A stretch of DNA of 51,426 nt from Alphaproteobacteria bacterium. Its GTDB lineage: Bacteria > Pseudomonadota > Alphaproteobacteria > Reyranellales > Reyranellaceae. Position numbers and translations under genes: made by a program. Of the stretch, positions 26,217-34,633 are shown piece by piece. The stretch spans positions 1-51,426 of the forward strand of contig VGCZ01000038.1 of the NCBI GenBank assembly GCA_016869975.1, in the 5' to 3' direction. Under the pieces are notes generated by a model. It was not told the DNA's origin. It did not search any database and worked only from the letters and a program-made list of their open reading frames with translations. The first letter of the stretch is position 1. The number at the start of each line of letters is the position of its first letter.

Positions 26217-27191
26217 ATGGGAATCGGATTGAAGCTGGCGCTGGCCGGCGCCTTCGCCGTGCTGGCGTCGACGGCTGCCGCGCAGACGAAATGGGACCTG
26301 CCGGCGGCCTATCCGGCGACCAACTTCCACACCGTGAACATGCAGAAGTTCGCCGACGCGGTGAAGGAACGCACCGGCGGGAAGCTCTTGATCACCATCC
26401 ATCCCGGCGGTGCGCTGTTCAAGGCGCCCGACATCAAGCGCGCAGTGCAGACCGGCCAGGCGCAGATCGGCGAGATCCTGATCTCCAATTTCGAGAACGA
26501 GGATCCGGTCTACGGCCTCGATGTCGTGCCCTTCCTCGCCACCAGCTTTGCCGATGCCAGGAAGCTGTGGGCGGCGCAGAAACCGGTGCTCGAGAAGAAG
26601 GTGGCGGCGCAGGGCATGATCGCCTTGTTCTCGGTGCCGTGGCCACCGCAGGGCCTTTACGCCAAGAAGGAGATCACCCAGCTCTCCGACATGAAGGGCC
26701 TGAAGTTCCGCGCCTACAATCGCGGCACCTCGCGCATCGCCGAGCTGACCGGCGCGCAGCCCATCACCATCCAGGCCGCCGAGCTCAGCCAGGCGCTGGC
26801 CACCGGCAAGGCTGACTCCTTCATTTCCTCGGGCGCGACCGGCGTCGACGCCAAGGTGTGGGAGCAGCTGACGCATTTCTACGACACGCAGGCCTGGCTG
26901 CCGAAGGATCTGGTGCTGGTCAACAAGGCGGCGTTCGACAAGCTCGACGAGGCCACGCGCAAGATCGTGCTGGAGGAGGCCGTCAAGGCCGAGGCTTTGG
27001 GGTGGGCCGAGAGCGAACGGCTGGCCAAGGGCTTCCTCGAGACGCTGGCGAAGAACGGCATGAAGGTCGCGCCGCCGTCGGCCAAGCTCGCCGCCGAGTA
27101 CAAGGAACTCGGCCAGAAGCTGACCCAGGAGTGGCTGGAGAAGGCCGGCGCCGAGGGCAAGGCGCTGGTCGAGGCCTATCGCAAGATGTGA
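26217..27191 (+). CDS. dctP: TRAP transporter solute receptor, DctP type
   Basis: A 324-residue periplasmic receptor. Signal peptide MGIGLKLALAGAFAVLASTAAAQ, then TKWDLPAAYPATNFHTVNMQKFADAVKERTGG. LKFRAYNRGTSRIAELTGAQP contains the Arg conserved for carboxylate binding, followed by QAAELSQALATGKADSFISSG. It captures an organic acid for the DctQM permease encoded next. ATG 26217 follows GGGAGACAGACA. The following gene starts 113 bp downstream after a strong hairpin, which probably sets the receptor in excess. Confidence 0.9.
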   Translation: MGIGLKLALAGAFAVLASTAAAQTKWDLPAAYPATNFHTVNMQKFADAVKERTGGKLLITIHPGGALFKAPDIKRAVQTGQAQIGEILISNFENEDPVYGLDVVPFLATSFADARKLWAAQKPVLEKKVAAQGMIALFSVPWPPQGLYAKKEITQLSDMKGLKFRAYNRGTSRIAELTGAQPITIQAAELSQALATGKADSFISSGATGVDAKVWEQLTHFYDTQAWLPKDLVLVNKAAFDKLDEATRKIVLEEAVKAEALGWAESERLAKGFLETLAKNGMKVAPPSAKLAAEYKELGQKLTQEWLEKAGAEGKALVEAYRKM

Positions 27192-27218
27192 TCCGACGCC
27201 GCGCCGACGGCGCGACGC

Positions 27219-27245
27219 AGGGCCGGCCCGCGTGGCCGGCCCTTT
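27219..27245 (+). terminator. Intra-operon hairpin after the TRAP receptor gene
   Basis: AGGGCCGGCC (27219-27228) pairs with GGCCGGCCCT (27234-27243) around CGCGT, followed by only three T. It is either a leaky terminator or a 3'-end stabiliser that lets the receptor be made in excess over the permease. Confidence 0.6.
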
Positions 27246-27304
27246 GCGTTGTGGACATGGCGCACGCGGCGCGCGACACAGGGGCCGACAATAGGGGGAA
27301 GACG

Positions 27305-27859
27305 ATGCGCGATATCCTGCGCAGGCTCTACGACATCACCGGCGTTCTGGGCGGGCTCTTCATGATCCTGCTGCTGGTCTTCGTGCTGTATTCGGTCTGG
27401 CCGGGCGTCGGGCTGTGGATGCAGCAGAGCCTCGGCCTGCCCAATCCGTTCAACTACGTCGCGCGCTCGGCCGACGAGCTGGCCGGTTACGCGATGTGCG
27501 CCTCGGCCTTCCTCGCCTTCGCCGCTACCTTCGGCCGCGGCGAGCACATCCGCGTCACCCTGATCCTGCAGCGCTTCGAGGGCCGCGCACGACGCCTGCT
27601 CGAGCTCTGGTGCCTGGGCGTCGGCGCGCTGCTCGCGGGCTACCTTGCCTGGTACTCGGTGAAGCTCTGCTACGTCAGTTGGCAGATCAACGACCTGTCG
27701 ACCGGCCTGATCGCCATCCCTTTGTGGATCCCGCAGCTTGGCATGGCGATCGGCGCGGTGGTCTTCGCTATCGCGATCGTCGAGCAGCTGGTCGTCGTCG
27801 CGCTGGGCGGCCCGATCATGCGGGAGGTGTCCGTCGAGGACGCCCGGATCGAGCGCTGA
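27305..27859 (+). CDS. dctQ: TRAP transporter small permease, DctQ type
   Basis: A 184-residue membrane protein with four predicted helices: LGGLFMILLLVFVLYSVWPGV, ELAGYAMCASAFLAFAATFG, LLELWCLGVGALLAGYLAWY and LGMAIGAVVFAIAIVEQLVVV. The motif ADELAGYAMCASAFLAFAATFGRGEHIRVTLI is the DctQ signature. SD GGGGGAAG precedes ATG 27305. The large permease starts 7 bp after its stop. Confidence 0.88.
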   Translation: MRDILRRLYDITGVLGGLFMILLLVFVLYSVWPGVGLWMQQSLGLPNPFNYVARSADELAGYAMCASAFLAFAATFGRGEHIRVTLILQRFEGRARRLLELWCLGVGALLAGYLAWYSVKLCYVSWQINDLSTGLIAIPLWIPQLGMAIGAVVFAIAIVEQLVVVALGGPIMREVSVEDARIER

Positions 27860-27866
27860 GGCGGAC

Positions 27867-29186
27867 ATGACAGGCCTCGACGCCCAGATCGCGCTGCTCG
27901 CCGTCGCCGCGCTGTTCTTCCTCTTCGGCTCCGGCATCTGGATCGGCCTGTCGATGATCGGCGTATCGATCGCCGTGATGTGGATCTTCGCCCCCAACCG
28001 GCTGGCCGGCGACGCGATGGCGACGACGATCTTCTCCGACAGCTCGTCGTGGACGCTGACGGCGCTGCCGCTGTTCATCTGGATGGGCGAGATCCTGTTC
28101 CGCACGGCCATCTCCGAGGACATGTTCCGCGGCCTGGCGCCGTGGATGCAGCGCCTGCCGGGCCGGCTGGTGCACACCAACATCATCGGCTGCTCGATCT
28201 TCGCCGCCGTCAGCGGCTCCTCGGCGGCGACCTGCGCCACCATCGGCAAGATGACCGTGCCGGAGCTGCGCAAGCGCGGCTATCCCGACGAGATCGCCAT
28301 CGGCTCGCTGTCGGGCGCCGGGACGCTGGGCCTGTTGATCCCGCCATCGCTGATCATGATCGTCTACGGCGTGCAGGCCGAAGTCTCGGTGGCCAAGCTG
28401 TTCGCCGCCGGCATCGTGCCCGGCATCATGCTGGCGTTACTGTTCATGGGCTATGTCGCCGTGTGGGCCGCGCTCAACCCCGCGCGGGTACCGCCGCGCG
28501 ATCCCTCGACGTCGCTCGGCACGAAGTTGCGCGCCTCGGGTTCGCTGATCCCTGTGGTGCTGCTCATTCTGGTGGTGCTGGGATCGATCTACGCCGGCAT
28601 CGCCACCGCCACCGAGTCGGCGGCCTTCGGCGTGCTCGGTTCTTTCGTCATCGCCGCCGCGCAGCGTCGGCTCAATCTCGACACGTTCTGGCAGAGCGCG
28701 ATGGGCGCCACGCGGCTCACCGCGATGATCCTGCTGATCCTCGCCGGCGCCTCGTTCCTCAAGCTGGCCATGGGCTTCACCGGGCTGCCGCGCCATCTCG
28801 CCGAGACGATCGCGGCGTGGCAGCTGACGCCGGCGATGCTGATCCTGGTGTTGGCGATCCTCTACATCATCCTGGGTTGCTTCCTCGACGGCATCTCCAT
28901 GGTCGTGCTGACCATCGCCATCGTCATGCCCATGGTCGAGCAGGCGGGCATCGACAAGATCTGGTTCGGCATCTTCGTCACCCTGGTGGTGGAGATGGCG
29001 CAGATCACGCCGCCCGTCGGCTTCAACCTGTTCGTGCTACAGGGCATGACCGGCAAGTCGATCTTCTGGATCGGCAAGGTCTCGTTTCCGTTCTTCGTGC
29101 TGATGTGCGTCGCCGTGGTCATCACCTACGTCTTCCCCGACCTGGTGATGTGGCTGCCCAACCAGATGACGCAGGCGGCGCGCTAG
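27867..29186 (+). CDS. dctM: TRAP transporter large permease, DctM type
   Basis: A 439-residue protein with about 12 helices. Typical DctM blocks are SGSSAATCATIGKMTVPELRKRGYP, SGAGTLGLLIPPSLIMIVYG and, in the second repeat, LDGISMVVLTIAIVMPMV with EMAQITPPVGFNLFVLQG. It drives Na+-coupled uptake with DctQ and the receptor. Its TAG stop lies in the palindrome CTAG, which also gives the stop of the convergent oxidase gene. Confidence 0.9.
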   Translation: MTGLDAQIALLAVAALFFLFGSGIWIGLSMIGVSIAVMWIFAPNRLAGDAMATTIFSDSSSWTLTALPLFIWMGEILFRTAISEDMFRGLAPWMQRLPGRLVHTNIIGCSIFAAVSGSSAATCATIGKMTVPELRKRGYPDEIAIGSLSGAGTLGLLIPPSLIMIVYGVQAEVSVAKLFAAGIVPGIMLALLFMGYVAVWAALNPARVPPRDPSTSLGTKLRASGSLIPVVLLILVVLGSIYAGIATATESAAFGVLGSFVIAAAQRRLNLDTFWQSAMGATRLTAMILLILAGASFLKLAMGFTGLPRHLAETIAAWQLTPAMLILVLAILYIILGCFLDGISMVVLTIAIVMPMVEQAGIDKIWFGIFVTLVVEMAQITPPVGFNLFVLQGMTGKSIFWIGKVSFPFFVLMCVAVVITYVFPDLVMWLPNQMTQAAR

Positions 29187-30307
29187 CGCAGCCGCGCGGG
29201 ACTGAGCGTTGCTTCGCCCACACCGAGCGCCTTGATGTCCTCGGGCATCGCCTCGCCCAGCGCCAGCGCCGCCGACAGCCGGCCCATCGCCGGCGCGCTT
29301 TGGATGCCGTAACCGCCCTGGCCGGCGAGCCAGAAGAAGCCCTCGGCGTCGCGGTCGAAGCCGACGACGAAGTCCTTGTCCTTCACGAAACTGCGCAGCC
29401 CGGCCCATTTGTTGCGGATGCGCGGCACCGTGAGCGTCGTGTGCGTCTCGATGCGATCGACGGCGATGGCGATGTCGAGCTCCTCGGGCTGCGCGTCGCA
29501 CGGTTCGCTCGGCGTCTCGTCGGCCGGCGAGCCCAGGAACTGGCCGACCTCGGGTTTGAAGTAGAAGCTCTCCGCCAGATCGATGACGATCGGCAGACGG
29601 GCGATGTCCATGCCCTTGGGCGCGTCGAAGGTGAAGGCGGTACGGCGCTTGGGGACGAGGCCGATCGGCTTGGCGCCGGCCTTCGCGCCCAGCACGTCGG
29701 CCCAGGCGCCCGAAGCGTTGATGATCGTGTCGGCGACGACCGTCTCGCTATTCGCCAACCTGACGTACCATTTGCCCGACCTGCGCTCCAAAGCCGCGAC
29801 CTCGGCCTTCAGATGCAGGGTGGCGCCTGACGCACGGGCGCCCTTCAGGAAGCCGCCATGGATCGCGGCGACGTCCATGTCCTCGGCGTCCGGTTCCCAC
29901 ACCGCGCCCTCGACGACCTCGGGTCGCAGCAGGGGATGGCGCTTCAGCGTCTCGGCGCGATCGGTGCGGCGGACCGTATCGACCAGCGCGTGGAACTCGC
30001 GGTAGGCGGCGTCGATCTTGTCGGCCTCGCCCGGCCGGCCGAAGAGCAACGCGCCGCGTGGCGACAGCAACGGCACGTCGGCGAAACCCGCCGGCGGGTC
30101 GCGGTAGAACACGCCGCTACGTACCGTGATAGCCCGTACGGCCGGGCTGCCATAGGTCTCGGTATAGAGCGCCGCCGAGCGGCCGGTGGTGTGATAGGCC
30201 GGCACGTGCTCGCGCTCGAGAATGGCCACCCGGGCCCGCGGCGCGAGATGGTAGGCGCAGGATACACCGGCTATGCCGGCCCCGATGATGGCGAAATCGA
30301 CGTCCAT
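29183..30307 (-). CDS. FAD-dependent amino-acid/amine oxidase (DAO family)
   Basis: A 374-residue flavoprotein: FAD motif DFAIIGAGIAGVSCAYHLA (residues about 3-21), ILEREHVPAYHTTGRSAA, ASGAWADVLGAKAG, and the C-terminal FWLAGQGGYGIQSAPAMGRL. It resembles glycine/D-amino-acid oxidases and sarcosine dehydrogenases. ATG 30307 was chosen; codons farther upstream enter the divergent promoter and the next gene. It is convergent with the TRAP operon, whose cargo might be related, and divergent from the acyl-CoA ligase across a perfect inverted repeat. Confidence 0.85.
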   Translation of the reverse strand: MDVDFAIIGAGIAGVSCAYHLAPRARVAILEREHVPAYHTTGRSAALYTETYGSPAVRAITVRSGVFYRDPPAGFADVPLLSPRGALLFGRPGEADKIDAAYREFHALVDTVRRTDRAETLKRHPLLRPEVVEGAVWEPDAEDMDVAAIHGGFLKGARASGATLHLKAEVAALERRSGKWYVRLANSETVVADTIINASGAWADVLGAKAGAKPIGLVPKRRTAFTFDAPKGMDIARLPIVIDLAESFYFKPEVGQFLGSPADETPSEPCDAQPEELDIAIAVDRIETHTTLTVPRIRNKWAGLRSFVKDKDFVVGFDRDAEGFFWLAGQGGYGIQSAPAMGRLSAALALGEAMPEDIKALGVGEATLSPARLR

Positions 30308-30315
30308 GGTGGTTG

Positions 30316-30348
30316 GACTATCGCAAGTCGCGCGCCATTGCGATAGTC
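30316..30348. promoter_or_regulatory. Perfect 11-bp inverted repeat in divergent promoter
   Basis: GACTATCGCAA (30316-30326) and TTGCGATAGTC (30338-30348) are exact reverse complements separated by 11 bases. The element fills half of the 61-bp gap between the oxidase ATG (30307) and the ligase ATG (30369). It could be a shared operator; as RNA it would form a hairpin in either leader. Confidence 0.6.
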
Positions 30349-30368
30349 GGCGCCGCGAGGAGGACGGC

Positions 30369-31889
30369 ATGAACATCGCGTCGCTGCTGGTCAAGACGGC
30401 ACAGGCGTTTCCCGACGGGATCGCGTTGGCGAAAGGGGAGGCTCCGCACGCGACCTGGCGGGCCGTGCTGCGCAAGGTCTCGGTCATGGCCACCCATCTG
30501 CGCCACCGCATGGGGCTGCAGCCAGGCGAGCGCGTGGCGCTGGCGATGACCAACGGCGTGGAGTCGCTGGAGGCGATGTACGCGATCTGGCACGCCGGGC
30601 TGTGCGCCGTGCCAATGAACGCCAAGCTGCACCCCAAGGAGTTCGCCTTCATCCTCGGGAATTCCGGCGCGCGCGCCTGTTTCGTGACGCCAGATCTGGC
30701 CGAGGCCATCGCCTCGGTGAAGGGCGAGTGCCCATCGCTGGAGCGGATCATCGATACGACGACGCGCGACTACAGCTTCATGGCGGTGGGCGATCCGATC
30801 GCGTTGCATCGGGCGCTGCCCACCGATCCGGCGTGGTTCTTCTACACGTCAGGGACGACCGGTCGACCCAAGGGCGCGGTGCTGACCAACCGCAATCTGC
30901 TGGCCATGAGCCAGAACTACTACGCCGACGTCGACCGACCCGAGCCTGGCGGCTCGATCATCCATGTTGCGCCGATCAGCCACGGCTCGGGCCTGTGGAA
31001 CTTCCCGATGCTGGCGCGCGGCGTCACCCAGGTTTTCCCCGAGAGCGGCCGCTACGAGGTACCGGAGATGGTCGAGCTGCTGCACCGCTGGCCGGACGCC
31101 ACCATCTTCCTCGCCCCCACCATGGTGAAGCGGCTGATCGAGAGCCCGGCCGTTGGCGAGATCCGGCCGGGCGAGATCCGTACCATCTCCTACGGTGGCG
31201 CGCCGATGTATGTTAGCGACCTGAAGAGGTCGCTCGAGCTGCTCGGCAATGTGATGGTGCAGCTCTACGGCCAGGGCGAAAGCCCGATGACCATCAGCCA
31301 TCTCAGTCGCGCGGTGCACGCCGACAAGAACCATCCCCGCTGGGAGCAGCGCCTGGCCTCGGCCGGCCTGCCGGACACCTGCGTCGAGGTGCGCGTGGTC
31401 GACGAAGCGGGCCAGTCGATGCCCACGGGCGAGGTGGGCGAGATCGTCGTGCGCGGCGATACCGTCATGGACGGCTACTGGCAGAACCCCGAGGCGACCG
31501 CGAAGTCGCTGCGCGAGGGCTGGCTGTGGACCGGCGATGTCGGCTGCTTCGACGAGGAGGGCTTCCTCACCTTGAAAGACCGATCCAAGGACATGATCAT
31601 ATCCGGCGGCAGTAACATCTACCCGCGCGAGATCGAGGACGTGTTGAACACGCATCCCGCGGTGCTCGAATGCTCGGTGGTCGGCCGCCCGCACCCGGAA
31701 TGGGGCGAGGAGACGGTGGCCTTCGTCGTGCCGCGCGAGGGCCGTGCCGTGACGCCGGCCGAGCTCGACCAGCTCTGCCTCGACAACATCGCGCGCTACA
31801 AACGACCCAAGGAGTACCGCTTCATCGACGCTCTGCCGAAGAACAACTACGGCAAGATCCTCAAGACGGACCTCAGAACGAAGCTGTGA
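30369..31889 (+). CDS. AMP-forming acyl-CoA ligase
   Basis: A 506-residue ANL-superfamily enzyme: P-loop FYTSGTTGRPKGAVLT, IHVAPISHGSGL, the A5 motif YGQGESPM, TGDVGCFDEEGFL (A7), DRSKDMIISGGSNIYPREIE (A8) and PKNNYGKILKTDLR with the catalytic Lys (A10). It activates a carboxylic acid through an acyl-AMP to an acyl-CoA. The A5 motif has Gln-Gly-Glu-Ser where many have TET, a common variant. SD CGAGGAGGA precedes ATG 30369. Its stop overlaps the next start (TGATG). Aryl, fatty or terpenoid acids are possible substrates. Confidence 0.88.
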   Translation: MNIASLLVKTAQAFPDGIALAKGEAPHATWRAVLRKVSVMATHLRHRMGLQPGERVALAMTNGVESLEAMYAIWHAGLCAVPMNAKLHPKEFAFILGNSGARACFVTPDLAEAIASVKGECPSLERIIDTTTRDYSFMAVGDPIALHRALPTDPAWFFYTSGTTGRPKGAVLTNRNLLAMSQNYYADVDRPEPGGSIIHVAPISHGSGLWNFPMLARGVTQVFPESGRYEVPEMVELLHRWPDATIFLAPTMVKRLIESPAVGEIRPGEIRTISYGGAPMYVSDLKRSLELLGNVMVQLYGQGESPMTISHLSRAVHADKNHPRWEQRLASAGLPDTCVEVRVVDEAGQSMPTGEVGEIVVRGDTVMDGYWQNPEATAKSLREGWLWTGDVGCFDEEGFLTLKDRSKDMIISGGSNIYPREIEDVLNTHPAVLECSVVGRPHPEWGEETVAFVVPREGRAVTPAELDQLCLDNIARYKRPKEYRFIDALPKNNYGKILKTDLRTKL

Positions 31890-32227
31890 TGCGCGCCGCG
31901 GCCGCCTTGTTCCTATCGATCCTGCTGGCTGAGCCGGCGACGGCGCAGGACGGGCGGCATGGCCATGGACACGCCGAGCAGCACGATTGGTATCGCACGC
32001 TGATCCATCCCTTCACTGGTCGGCCATGCTGCGACGAGCGCGACTGCCGGCCAACGCGAGCCTATGTCGATGACGAGGGTCTGTGGCGCGCGATGCTTGA
32101 CGGCCGCTGGGTGGTGGTGCCGAACGACGTGGTGCTTAGGAACGCCTCGCCCGATGGGCGTAGCCACATCTGCGCCAACGAGCGCGGCGTCATTTTTTGC
32201 TTCGTCGGCGGTGTGCCGAAGGGATGA
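31889..32227 (+). CDS. Small secreted Cys-rich protein of unknown function
   Basis: A 112-residue protein with signal peptide MRAAAALFLSILLAEPATA. The mature part begins QDGRHGHGHAEQHDWY, a His-rich segment, then HPFTGRPCCDERDCRPTRAY with a CC-x3-DC cluster, WRAMLDGRWVVVPNDVVL, and SHICANERGVIFCF with two more Cys. His and Cys clusters suggest metal binding or disulfides in the periplasm. Similar small proteins occur widely in Bradyrhizobium-like bacteria without known function. Its ATG overlaps the ligase stop, so it is translationally coupled to that gene. Confidence 0.75.
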   Translation: MRAAAALFLSILLAEPATAQDGRHGHGHAEQHDWYRTLIHPFTGRPCCDERDCRPTRAYVDDEGLWRAMLDGRWVVVPNDVVLRNASPDGRSHICANERGVIFCFVGGVPKG

Positions 32228-32239
32228 GCCCTACGACCG

Positions 32240-32851
32240 CTACGTCGCCGCCTCGCTAATGTCGGGATGCTCGTTCGGCGGCGGCGCGCCTAGCGCCGGG
32301 CGCGTATCGTACTTGCATCCAGCGAATGGGCCATCCTGGCGGACGTAGAAAAACATCGCCTGCAGACGCCACTCACCGTCGAGCGGTTCGCGCCAATGGC
32401 GCCGTTCGCGACCGGCGTAGACCAGCATGTAACCAGGCGCGAGGTCGATGGATTCGATTTTGCCATCGGCTGTCTCGAGCAGGATCGGCCACGGCGTCAC
32501 ATCACTGCCGTCGACCGCGGCGGTGATCGCCACCTCGCAGGAATCGCGATCGGTGTGCGGCGTCAGCTTCGTGCCACGCGGATAGAGGCGGAGGTAGGAA
32601 AAGGTCGGCCACAGCGCCGCGCCGCCGGTCGCGTGTGCGATCATCGACGCGAGGAACTCCATGACCGTATCCACCGGCTTGTAGCCGTACCAGCCGCTGC
32701 TGCCGGTGGATTCGCCGTCGGGTTCGCGCCAGTCGCCGGTGCGGACGCGATCGAGCAGGGGCGCGGCGACCTGCTTGAGGCTCTCGCGCAGCGGGGCGAT
32801 CAGCCCGCCGCGCAGGACGCGAAAGCCATGTCGCTGGTAGTCGCCGGCCAA
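32240..32851 (-). CDS. 2-oxoglutarate/Fe(II) oxygenase, prolyl-4-hydroxylase-like
   Basis: A double-stranded beta-helix protein of about 203 residues. FSYLRLYPRGTKLTPHTDRDSCEVAITAAVDG supplies the HxD iron ligands, and the third His is probably in AGRERRHWREPL; the 2OG-binding basic residue is likely Arg in GEWRLQAMFFY. TTG 32851 was chosen as start because the ATG at 32920 would overlap the upstream hydratase gene by 62 bp; this start is uncertain. It may hydroxylate a peptide or small molecule. It lies immediately after the enoyl-CoA hydratase gene on the same strand. Confidence 0.7.
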   Translation of the reverse strand: MAGDYQRHGFRVLRGGLIAPLRESLKQVAAPLLDRVRTGDWREPDGESTGSSGWYGYKPVDTVMEFLASMIAHATGGAALWPTFSYLRLYPRGTKLTPHTDRDSCEVAITAAVDGSDVTPWPILLETADGKIESIDLAPGYMLVYAGRERRHWREPLDGEWRLQAMFFYVRQDGPFAGCKYDTRPALGAPPPNEHPDISEAAT

Positions 32852-32858
32852 CCTGGCC

Positions 32859-33602
32859 TCAGCGGCCCTTGAACACGGGCGTGCGCTTCTCGCGGAAGGC
32901 GCGCCCGCCCTCCTGGCCATCCTCGCTCAGCCGCACCCGCTCCAGATCGACCATGGCATGGCCCATTAGTTCCGACGGCCCCTTGGGCAGCACGGTCTGG
33001 GTCACGAAGCGCTTGATGGTGCTCAGCACGAGCGGCGCGAAGGTCGCCAGCTCCTGGCCCCAGGCGACCGCCTCCTCGACCTGCTTGCCGACCGGCACCA
33101 GCTTGTTGACCAGGCCGACCTCGTAGGCGCGTTTCGCCTCCATCGGCTTGCACATCATGATGATCTCCATGGCGATCTTGTGCGGGATGCGCCCGGCGAG
33201 GCCGGAGATGATTCCGCCGGTGAAGCCCAGCTTGGCTTCGGGGTAGTAGAACTTGGTGCTCTCGCTGGAGATGCAGAGGTCGGCCATCATGGTCATCACC
33301 ATGGCGCCGCCAACCACCCAGCCCGAGGTTGCCGCGATGACAGGCTTCTCGGTCTGGATGCCGACGGTAGGGATACAGCGCCACAGCTCGGGCAGGTCGG
33401 TGACGTCGGCGCCGGCCGAGAAGTTGCGGTCGCCGGCGCCGGTGATCACCGCGACGCGCTGGGCCGCGTCGGCGTCGAACTCGACGAAGGCGGCCTGCAT
33501 GTCGGCCGCTACCGCGCGGCTGATGGCGTTGCCCTTGTCAGGACGGTTGATGGTGAAGACGGTGACCGCGCCGTGCCGGTCGACCTTGACGACGTCACTC
33601 AT
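32859..33602 (-). CDS. Enoyl-CoA hydratase/isomerase family protein
   Basis: A 247-residue crotonase-fold protein. INRPDKGNAIS starts the fold; the oxyanion-hole segments are TGAGDRNFSAGADVTDL and GWVVGGAMVMTMMADLCI. FTGGIISGLAGRIP corresponds to the GxxPGxGG loop but lacks the usual second Glu, so hydratase activity is uncertain and isomerase or another crotonase reaction is possible. It lies 9 bp after the Bug receptor gene in the same direction, suggesting that the receptor brings in a substrate degraded through a CoA ester. Confidence 0.8.
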   Translation of the reverse strand: MSDVVKVDRHGAVTVFTINRPDKGNAISRAVAADMQAAFVEFDADAAQRVAVITGAGDRNFSAGADVTDLPELWRCIPTVGIQTEKPVIAATSGWVVGGAMVMTMMADLCISSESTKFYYPEAKLGFTGGIISGLAGRIPHKIAMEIIMMCKPMEAKRAYEVGLVNKLVPVGKQVEEAVAWGQELATFAPLVLSTIKRFVTQTVLPKGPSELMGHAMVDLERVRLSEDGQEGGRAFREKRTPVFKGR

Positions 33603-33611
33603 GAGACTCCT

Positions 33612-34595
33612 CTACGAGATCTTGATGTTGGCCCGGCGGATGATATCGCCGAACGTCTTGCTCTCGGCGGCGATGCGCTCGCGCATCTCCTCCGAATTCA
33701 GGTAGGTCGACTGCAATCCAGCATTGTGCAGCTTGGCGACGACCGCCGGATCCTTCACCGCCTCGCCGATCGCTTTCGCCAGCTTGTCGACGATCGGCTT
33801 GGGCGTTCCCGTCGGCGCCAGGATGCCGTACCAGCTGTCGGCCATGTCCTTGCCGTAGCCGTCTTCGCGCATGGTCGGCAGGTTGGGATGATCGGGATGG
33901 CGCGCCTCGCCCAGCATGGCGATGCCCTTGAGCTTGCCCGCCTTGATCTGCGCCAGGGTCAGCTGGTCGAACTGCAGCTGGACCTCGCCCGACATCACCG
34001 CCTGCAGCGCCTGGGCGCTGCCCTTATAGGGCACATGCACGAGGTCGATGCCGGCCTCGAATTTCAGCATCTCGCCGAACAGCTGAGTGATGGTGGCCAT
34101 GCCCGAGGAGCCCCAGTGCAGCTTTCCCGGATTGGCCTTGGCGTGGGCCACCAGCTCCTTGATGTTGCTCACCGGTACCGAGGGGTGAGCCGCCAGCGCG
34201 CCCCACGAGGTCGCCATGCGCGCCACCGGCACGAAGTCGTTCACCGGGTGGTAGGGGATCGGCTGCAGGTGCGGCGTGATGCAGACCATCGCCACCGTCA
34301 TGCCGAGAACGGTGTAGCCGTCGTTGGGCGCGTTCTTGACGATCTCCGCGCCGATCGCGCCGGAGGCGCCGCCGCGATTGTCGAAGATGAAGGGCTGGCC
34401 GAGCATCGACTGCACTCTGTCGAGCACGATGCGTGTCGACATGTCTGTCGGTCCGCCCGGCGGATAGGCGATCACCACCCGCACTGGCTTGTTGGGCCAT
34501 TCGCCCTGTTGCGCAATCGCCGGTGTGGCGAGCGAGGCCGCGGCCGCGCCGCCCAGCACCGTGCGGCGGCCGAGCTTGATCGGTTTATCCGTCAT
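33612..34595 (-). CDS. Bug-family (TctC-like) solute receptor
   Basis: A 327-residue periplasmic protein. The N-terminus LGRRTVLGGAAAASLATPAIA carries a twin-Arg signal. WPNKPVRVVIAYPPGGPTDMSTR and FDNRGGASGAIGAEIVKNAPNDGYT are the diagnostic Bug motifs, and VPYKGSAQALQAVMSGEVQ follows. These proteins bind carboxylates for TctAB-type permeases, often encoded elsewhere, as here. It is followed 9 bp later by the enoyl-CoA hydratase gene, so the two probably form a small catabolic operon. Confidence 0.9.
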   Translation of the reverse strand: MTDKPIKLGRRTVLGGAAAASLATPAIAQQGEWPNKPVRVVIAYPPGGPTDMSTRIVLDRVQSMLGQPFIFDNRGGASGAIGAEIVKNAPNDGYTVLGMTVAMVCITPHLQPIPYHPVNDFVPVARMATSWGALAAHPSVPVSNIKELVAHAKANPGKLHWGSSGMATITQLFGEMLKFEAGIDLVHVPYKGSAQALQAVMSGEVQLQFDQLTLAQIKAGKLKGIAMLGEARHPDHPNLPTMREDGYGKDMADSWYGILAPTGTPKPIVDKLAKAIGEAVKDPAVVAKLHNAGLQSTYLNSEEMRERIAAESKTFGDIIRRANIKIS

Positions 34596-34633
34596 GAATT
34601 CCTCCCGCTGCTATCCGTCGTTTCCCACATGCG

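Noticed and set aside
29183-29186. CTAG shared by the dctM and oxidase stop codons
   Set aside because: A convergent overlap at a palindromic stop; curious but expected in compact genomes.
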